Of a stretch of 64,000 nt of DNA, positions 42,697 to 51,600 are shown piece after piece. The stretch is taken from contig JACKPW010000003.1 in NCBI GenBank assembly GCA_024233215.1, positions 375,180 through 439,179 on the forward strand, read 5' to 3'. This DNA comes from Verrucomicrobiales bacterium. GTDB lineage: Bacteria > Verrucomicrobiota > Verrucomicrobiia > Limisphaerales > J093. The stretch's first letter is position 1. Each line of letters starts with the position of its first letter. The position numbers and the translations under genes are program-made. A model generated the notes under the pieces. That model was not told the origin of the DNA. It saw only the letters and a program-made list of their open reading frames with translations, and ran no database searches.

Positions 42697-45600
42697 ATGC
42701 GAAGAACTCTCCGCCTCCTCCTCGGTATCTTTCTGACCGCAGTCCAACTCGGCGCCGCCACCGTCACGTGGGATGGCGGCGGGGATGGAACCTCCTGGAA
42801 TGACCCGGCCAACTGGAGCACCGATCTTCTCCCGGAAATCGGCGACGAGGTGATCATCGGGAATCTGGGGGGCGATCTGGCGGTGACCAACCGCTCGGGC
42901 AACATCACCATTCGTAACCTTCAGTCGGATGCGCCGGTGGTGGTCGAGGCCGGCAACCTCACGGTGACCGAAGGCGCCTCCGAGGTTCGCGGCGCCTTCG
43001 TGCTGGGAGCCGCGCGCACCCTGACGGCCACCGGTACGGGCACCACCTTCAACACCGCCGGGTCCATCGTGATCAACAGCGGGCATCTGGTGGCCCAGGA
43101 CGGGGCGACGATCACGCTGCCGGGAATCACCACGGTGGCCGACGACGCGGGTTGTTGCGGGGCGGTCTGGAAGGCGGAGGGTGCGGGGAGTGTGGTGTCG
43201 CTGCCGGATTTGACAGAGTTAAACGGGAACCCCACCCGTGGATGGCGCATGCGCCTGCAGGCGCTGGACGGGGGCGAGGTGCGGCTGCCGCAACTGGCGG
43301 CGGTGGCGTCGGGCTACCTGCGGGTGGAGATCAGCGGTCCGGACAGCGATCTCGATTTGGGGAGTGTCAGCGAACTGCCGATCACGGTTTTCGTGATCTC
43401 GGAGGGAGCCACGGTGAGTCTGGCCAACTTGACCAACGTGGACGGATGCGACTTCACGGCGAGCGGTGGCGCCACCCTGGAACTGCCGGGAGTGACGACC
43501 AGCACGGACACCGCCGGATGTTGTGGGGCGTTGTGGAAGGCGCAGGACGCCGGCTCGCGGATCAGTCTGCCGAACCTGGTCGAACTCACCGGCAATCCGA
43601 CCTGGGCGATGAACATCCAGGCGATTGCGGGAGGCGAGGTGCGTTTGCCCGTGCTGGCCTCGGTGCCGGACAGTCACCTTCGGTGTTACGCAACGGGCGC
43701 GGACAGCCTGGTGGACCTGCCGGCGTTGTCCGAAACCGGGGAGTCGCGGGGGGACTGGCTCACGCTGGATGCCCGGGACGCGGGGCAGGTGAAGACTCCG
43801 TTGCTGACCAACGGACGGCGGGTGTCGATTGTGCTGCGCACCGGGGGGCAGGTTTCGCTGGATCAGTTTGAGAATCTCGACCGGGGGGCGTTGGATGTCG
43901 GGGCGGGATACACTCTGAGCCTGCCCGGCATTCTGGCAATGGATGGCGCGGATATCGAGGTGTCCGGAGGCTCGACCCTGGAGCTGTCGGGGGTCACGAC
44001 CTTCACGGACACGGACGGCTGCTGCGGTGCGTTGTGGAAGGCGGAGGGCGCGGGGAGTTTGCTGGCGTTGCCGGGGTTGACGGACCTGACCGGGAATCCG
44101 ACGTGGGCGATGAACATCCAGGCGTTGGACGGCGGCGAGGTGAGGATTCCGAACCTGACCCAGATCGCCAACAGCCAGCTTCGTTGCTACGCCAATGGGG
44201 CGGATAGCCTGGTGGATCTGCCGGCGTTGCTGCAATTCGACAGTGCGGGGGGGCGTTGGCTCACTCTGGATGCACGCGCCGGCGGCACGGTGAATGCGCC
44301 CGGGTTGACGGATGGCGAGCGCACCTCGATCTACTTGCGCACGGCCGGCGCGATTCACCTGGACCAACTGGTCAATCTGACCGGGGGCGAGTTGGACCTC
44401 GGGGAGGGATATGACCTCAGCCTTCCCGGGATCACCACCCTGGACGGGGCGGACTTGATGGTGAGCGCCGGGGCCAGGCTGACGTTGTCGGGCGTGACGC
44501 GCTATGCCGACACCGACGGTTGTTGCGGGGCATTGTGGCAGGCCGAGGGGGCCGGGAGTGTGCTCTCGCTGCCGAACCTGACGGAGTTGACGGGCAATCC
44601 CACGTGGGCGATGCAGATCCGGGCCCGCGAAGGGGGCGAGGTGCGGCTTCCCAGCCTGGCCACGGTTTTCAACAGCCAGCTCGCGATTCAGGCCCGCGGG
44701 GTTGACAGTCTGGTGGACCTTGCCCTGCTGGCCCACTTTGACGATTCCGGCAGCGACCGACTGACCCTTACGGCGGAGGACCAGGGAGTCATCAACCTGC
44801 CCCTCCTCACCGACGCTTCCCGGGTCTCGGTGGTCCTGCGCACCGGCGGCTCGGTTCCGGTGGCGCAATTCGGGCAGTTGACCCGCGGGGCGCTGGACAT
44901 CGGCGCGGGCTATGCGCTGGTGCTTCCGAACCTCACCATGATCGACGGCGCCGACCTGGTGGTGGCCGGGGGAGCGACTCTGGAGTTGCCGGGGGTCACG
45001 GGTTACGTCGACACCGACGGTTGCTGTGGGGCCTTGTGGCGGTGCGACGACGCGGGCAGCCGGCTCGCGCTGCCGAACCTGGCGGGGCTGACGGGGAATC
45101 CCACCTGGGCGATGAACATCCAGGCGCGGAACGGGGGTGAAGTGCAACTGCCGGCCCTGGGGACCATTCAGGAAAACCACCTGCGCTTCCTGGCGAGCGG
45201 ACCGGAAAGTCACATTGATTTGAGCGCGCTGGCGGAGTTCGCGGCGGTGGGACACACCCTGACCCTCGAGGCGGACACCGGCGGTGCCCTCACGTTGAAC
45301 CCCTTGTTCACGGCACTGCCGCGGACCCGGCTGTTGCTGGACCGGGAGTCGTGGGTGGAGGGGGGCATTCTGGAACTCGGGCCGGGCTCCGATTCCACCG
45401 CGGCGGGCGAAATCCGTGCCAGCCTGATCAACCACGGCATCCTGCGCCCCGGCACCTCGCCAGGGCGGTTGACGATCACCGGTGATTTCACCCAGACCTC
45501 GGAAGGGAAGCTGGTCTTCGAGGTGGCGGGAGACGAACCCGGAGTCGGTTTTGACCGGCTGGTGGTCCTGGGCACGGCCGTGCTGGATGGCACGCTCGAA

Positions 45601-48600
45601 GCCACGGTGGTGGACGATTTCGAGGCTCCGCTGGATGCGGTGTTCACGATTCTGGCGGCCGCCGAAGTCCAGGGGCAATTTGGCTCCCTGGCGGACCTGT
45701 TTGCCGGACCGAGCCTCGAGTTCAATCCGGTGTACCAGGCCGACCGGGTGGATCTGGTGGTCGGCTTTTCCAGCGGGCCCCGGGTGGCGGAGGTTGCGCC
45801 CGACGGGTCCGCGGAGACCCTGCTCAAGGAGTTCATCATTCGATTCAGCGAGTTGGTGGATCCCGCCTCGTTCACCGAGGCGGATGTCCAGTTGACGGGC
45901 CCGGCCGGCGGCATTGCGGTCGCGCGTCCCGTGGCGATCGGCCAGGGTCGGTGGCGCATTGCGTTCCCGGAACAAAGGGCCGAGGGCGACTACACCCTGC
46001 GCGTGGGACCGGCCGTGACGGACTTTGCCGGGAACGCGATGAACCAGGATGCCGACGAAGTGAACGGGGAACCGGAAGACGCCTTTGAAACGACGGTTTT
46101 CCTTGATGACAACGAGGGTCCGCTGGTGGCTGCCTTCACACCCAACGGACCGGTGGCCGCCAACGTGAGCCAACTGAGCCTTACGTTCACCGAACCGGTG
46201 GATCCGGCCACGTTCAGCACCGCCGATCTCTCCCTCATCACGCCGGGTGGGCCGCTGGATCCCGGTTTGTTCACGCTGGCCAGTGGCGACGGCATCACTT
46301 ACACCGTGACCCTGCCCGTCCTTTCCATGGAAGGGCTCTACACGGTGCAGGTCGGGCCGGATCTCACGGACCTGGCCGGGACCGCCATGCCGGACGTTTT
46401 CACCGCGCAATTCACGATCGACAAGACGGCGCCGAGGGTGGTGGCCGTGGCGCCCGCGGGTGAAGTTGCAGAGGCCCTGGCGTTCATCGACGTGAGCTTT
46501 GACGAGCCGATGCTCGCGAGCAGTTTCACGGGAGCGGACGTGACGTTCAGCGGGCCTGACGGAGCCATTCCCATCACCGGCATTGAACTTCGTGCCGGCA
46601 ACACTCACCGACTTCGCTTTGCCAGCCAGGGAACCACCGGGGATTACACGCTCATCGTGGGACCGAACATCACCGATCTCGCCGGCAACCGGATGAACCA
46701 GGACGGCGACGCCAGCTACGGTGAGCCCGTGGAGGACCGGTTCGAGACCACCCTCCTGGTGCGCGCGCCGGACCTGGTGGTTCAGAACGTGACGGCACCC
46801 GCCTCGGCGTTGCCCGGCGAGATCATCCCGGTGTCGTGGACGGTGAAGAACCTCGGCAACGCCGACGTGACGCGCGAATTCACCGAGGTCAGCGGCCTCA
46901 CCGTCGCAGCGGTGCCGGGTGGCGAAACTCGCATCGCGACCTTCAGTGTTCCCGCTCCCCTGCCGGCCGGCGGCGAGCGCGCACGGTCGGAGCAGGTGAC
47001 CATTCCCCTCACGGGTCCGGCCGGTCCCCTGCACTTCGTGGTGACGGCCGACGCCAATCGCGAAGTGGGTGAGAGCGACGAGACGAACAACGCGGGCATC
47101 AGCACGGCGACGATCGACGTGCCGCAGGCGTTGTCCGTGCAGACCGATGGCGACACGCTGGCGGAGGGGGGCTCCATCCTGGCGAAGGTGCTGCGCAACG
47201 GGCCGACTTCCGTCGCGCTGACCGTTGCCCTCGAGAGCAGCGACGCCTCGGAGCTGGCGGTCCCGGCGGAGGTCACGATCCCGGCCGGCCAGAGCGAGGT
47301 GTCATTCACCCTCAATGCGTTGACCGATGGCATTGCCGACGGGCCCCGGGTCGCGTCGGTCCAGGCCAGCGCGGCGGGGTTCGTCCCCGGCACCCGGGAT
47401 CTCACCGTGACGGACATTGATGTGCCCCGGTTTGTCCTGGCGGTGGCTGACGCGGTGATCCCGGAAGGGGAAACCACGACCGCCACCTTGACGCGCGAAG
47501 GCGGCCCGGATGGTGCATTGACGGTGAGCCTGGGCACGTCGAGTCCGGGCCAGATTTCGCTGCCCGGTCAGGTCGCCATCCCGGCGGGCGAGGCCTCAAC
47601 CACCTTCGAGATCCTGGCCGTGGATGATCTCTACGTGGAGAACACCCGCGGCTACACCCTCACCGCGGACGCCGCCGGATTCGAGCGCGCCAGTGCCACC
47701 GTGTCGGTTCTGGACAACGACGCGCCGGGGTTGACCGTCAGTCTCGACCGGTCGCAGGTTTTCGAGGGCGCCGGCCCGAATGCCGCGACACTGGCCGTCC
47801 GTCGCAGCGAGGATTCCGTGTATCCGGTACGGGTTCAAATCACCGCCTCCCTGCCCGGGCTGTTGACCTTTGCGGACGAAGTGACCTTCAACACCGGTGA
47901 GTTCGTCCATTACGTGCCGCTGACGCCGATTGACGACGATGAGATCGAGGACAACGTGATCGTGACGCTCATCGCCCAGCCGCTCGAGACGCTGGCGCTG
48001 AATCCGCTGGGCGGCGGCGCGGCGGCGGAGTTGACCCTCCTGGATGACGACGGTCCCGGGCTGCGCCTGTCCTTCTCCCGGGACTGGGTTTGCGGCCTCG
48101 ATGCCGAGCGGGCCGAACTGGCCTTTGCCACCGCCACGTTGACGCGCACCGGCGAAACGCAATCAGCGGCCACCGTCGTGCTCGCAGCCGATCTGCCCGG
48201 ATTGCTCGAGTTCCCGGACACGCTGAGCTTCGAGGCGGATCAGGCGGAACTCACGTTTGAGGTGACCGCCTCCCTGCTTGAGCCGGCCGCGCCCGGGGAA
48301 ACGGTGACCTTCACGGCGACCGCGACAGGCTATCACGATGCGGTGGCGACGCTCGAACGGGCCTCTGAATGCGGTCCCGACCTGCGCATCATCAACCTCG
48401 TCGTGCCGGCCGCCGGTCTCACGGACGAGTATTTCCCTGTCAGCTTCCGCGAGATCAACGTCGGGGCGGATTTCGATGTCACGGATGATCCGAACGGCAT
48501 CACGAATGTTGCGCAGCGCGTCCTGCTCTCGACCGATCCGGCCGTCGGCGACGACGAGTTGCTGGGGGCCACGTTGTTCGACGGAGTGGCCAGGCCCTAC

Positions 48601-51600
48601 GTCTTCCTCGACCGGAGTGCCACGTTCCGGTTGCCCAGCGTGCCCGGCGATTACTGGCTGATCGTGCAGGCCGACGGCAGCAATCATGTGGCTGAGGTCA
48701 ACGAGTTGAACAATTACACCATCGCCGCCACGCCGCTGCACGTAGACCCGGCCTACACGGCGACCGTGCAGGCGGCGGTCGAGGTCGCGCCGGCGGGCAC
48801 GCCGGTGCTGCTCACCGGGACGGCACGGAAGGCGGGCGGCAACCTCCCCGCCCCGTTCGAGTTGGTGAGCCTGCACATCGGCCTGCGGGAGACGGTGAGG
48901 ACGATTGCCGCCTTGACCGATGAGGCGGGCAACTTCAGTGCCACCTTCACACCGCTGCCCGGAGAGGCCGGTACCTACACCGTGGCGGCGGCGCATCCCG
49001 GCGTCAGCAACCCGCCGGTGCAGGACACGTTCACCCTGCTGGGAATGCGCGCCCGCCCGGCGACCTTCGAGCGGACCCTCACCGCGCTCGACACGGCTGA
49101 CGAAGTCATCGTCATCGAGAACCTCGGCGACACGACGTTGAGCGGGTTGACGCTCTCCACCATCGGGCTGCCGGCGGAATTCTCGGTGGAAGGGACGGTG
49201 GACGAGACGCTGCTGCCGTTTGACCAGGGAGTCGTGAGCCTGCGCCTCGGGGCGACTCAGGACGTCAACGTCACGCGCACGTTCACGGTGCGGGTCGAGA
49301 GTGCGGAAGGCGCCGTGGCCGACATCATTCTCACGTTGACCTCGGAGTCGCTGCGGCCACGACTCGAAGCGGGGCCCGCCCTGTTGGCCGGCGTGGTTCC
49401 GGGCACCCAGCGCTTCCTGGAGTTCAACGTGTCGAATCAAGGCGGCCTGCCCAGCGGCCCGCTGAACGTTCTGCTGCCACCGGTGCCGTTCCTCCGGGTG
49501 TTGTCCCCCACCCCGCTCGCCGCGCTGGCGCCGGGCGAATCGACCGTGGTTTCCCTCCAGCTCGCGCCCGCTCCCGATGTGGACTATGCGGAGTACCGGG
49601 GCAACCTCGTCGTGTCGGACGGTGAGGTGTCGGCCTCGGTCCCGTACACCTTCCGCATCGTCTCGGATGCCACCGGCACCTTGGTCGTGGAGGTGACCGA
49701 CCAGTTTACCTATTACGCGGAAGGGGCACCGCGGGTGGTTGGGGCCCAGGTGCGGGTGAAGGATCCGTACAACGGGGCGCTGCTGCACGAAGGTCAGAGC
49801 GACGCCGCGGGTCTGGTGAACTTCGCCGACCTTCCGGAGGGCTGGTATGATCTGGAGGTCTCGGCGGCGGAACATTCGTCGTTCCGCCAGACGGTGTTCG
49901 TGACCGCGGGCGATGTGGCGAACGTGGAGGCGTTGATGGCGGCGCAGACCGTGCAGTTCCATTGGTCGGTGGTCCCGGTGGAGCTGGAGGATCGGACCCG
50001 GATCACGATTGAGGCGGTCTTTGAGACCGTGGTGCCGGTGCCGGTCGTGACGGTCGAGCCTTCGGTCATCGATCTGGCCGATTACCCGAACGGCGGCACG
50101 ATCAACATGACGATCACCAATCACGGCCTGCTCGCGGCCCAGGACGTTCGCATGTCGTTCTCGGACTTTGACTGCTACCGCCTCAAGCCGCTCATCTCGG
50201 AGCTTGGGACACTGGCGGCGAAGAGTTCCATCGTCGTGCCGGTGGCCATCTGTCGGGATGTGACGTGCAGCGGCAACTTCAGTGCCTGCGACAGCGGCGG
50301 GCGCCCGGCCTTGCGGTCGGTGAACCCGCAGGAGATCAACCTCGCCCTGAAACAGGTCCGCGGCGGTGGCGGGGGTGGCGGCTGCGGAGGTGGGGTCGTG
50401 GTCTACTTTGTGCCCTGCGGGAATGGAGGCGTGGGGGGCAGCGCGCCGGTGGGGGTCAGCAACGCCGGGGGAGGCGGTTGTGGCGGGGGCTCGGGCGGGC
50501 CCAGAGGGGGCTCCGGAAGCGGTTCGGCGAGTTTCAGTCCGGGTGGCGGCGCGTCCGATTGCAACCCCTGCGGTCTCGAACTGCTCGGCAAGATCGCCAA
50601 GTGCCTCTGGGACCTCATCAACCCGCTGCCCGACCCGGTCAAGTGTCTGCAAGGGCTCAAGGGATGCTACGATTCCCCGAATCCCGCAGGCTGCATCTCG
50701 GCTGTCCTGGACTGCCTGGCCGCGCTGGGCAAGGAAGTGCCCTACCTTGGGACCGGTATCACGCTCTTCTGCTGTGCCGACGACCTGTCCTATGCCTGTG
50801 GCGGGGGCGGGCTTGGCGGTCCTTCGCTTTGCGGCAACGGCCCTGGGAGCGGTCCCGGCGCCGGCACCTTCAGCACCGACGGGTCGCCTCGCAAGGTCGG
50901 CCTGGCCGCCCCGGGGGTCTTCCCGAATCCTCTCGGTCCCAACGCCTACCCCGGCATGGCCGAGGTGGCGGTGGCCGCGTTGCACGTGCGCGCGGTGCTG
51001 GATGTGTTCAGCGAGATCTTCGGCGGACCCCAGTGGCTGCCGGCGATGCAAAGCTCGAACTTCCAACCATGGTTCGAGTTGCTGGCCGCCACCGTGGCGG
51101 TCGACGGCGACGCGGCGGAACGGATCTCGACGAGCGAGGAGACGGCACTGCTGGGACATCCGTTCGTGGCGGACTTCTCGGCCGGCGAGGTCGCGAAGTT
51201 CATCGCCCGCTGGAACCGCACGGTGGATTACTACGCCGCCGGGACTCTCGACAGCACGCAGGTCCCGATTGGGCAGAGCGACGACTTCATTGCGCGGGAT
51301 CTGCTGGAGGCCCGGGTGGTTCTGGCGGAACAAGCCCAGCAAGAGGCCGAGGTCGCCGGGCATATTTCCACCTTCGAGGAACTCAAGCTGGACCTGCAGG
51401 CATTGCGCGACTTCCTCTACCAGCCGTCGGGCGGCATTTGTGCCCAGGTGCGCCTGCGCATCGATCAGGAAGCCGTGATTGCCCGGGATGCCTTCAGGGC
51501 GACCCTGGAGATGGTCAACGGCGCCGATACCCCGCTCACCGACGTGGCGGTCGAAGTCACCGTGGCGAACGAGGCCGGCGAAGTCGTCACCCCACAGTTC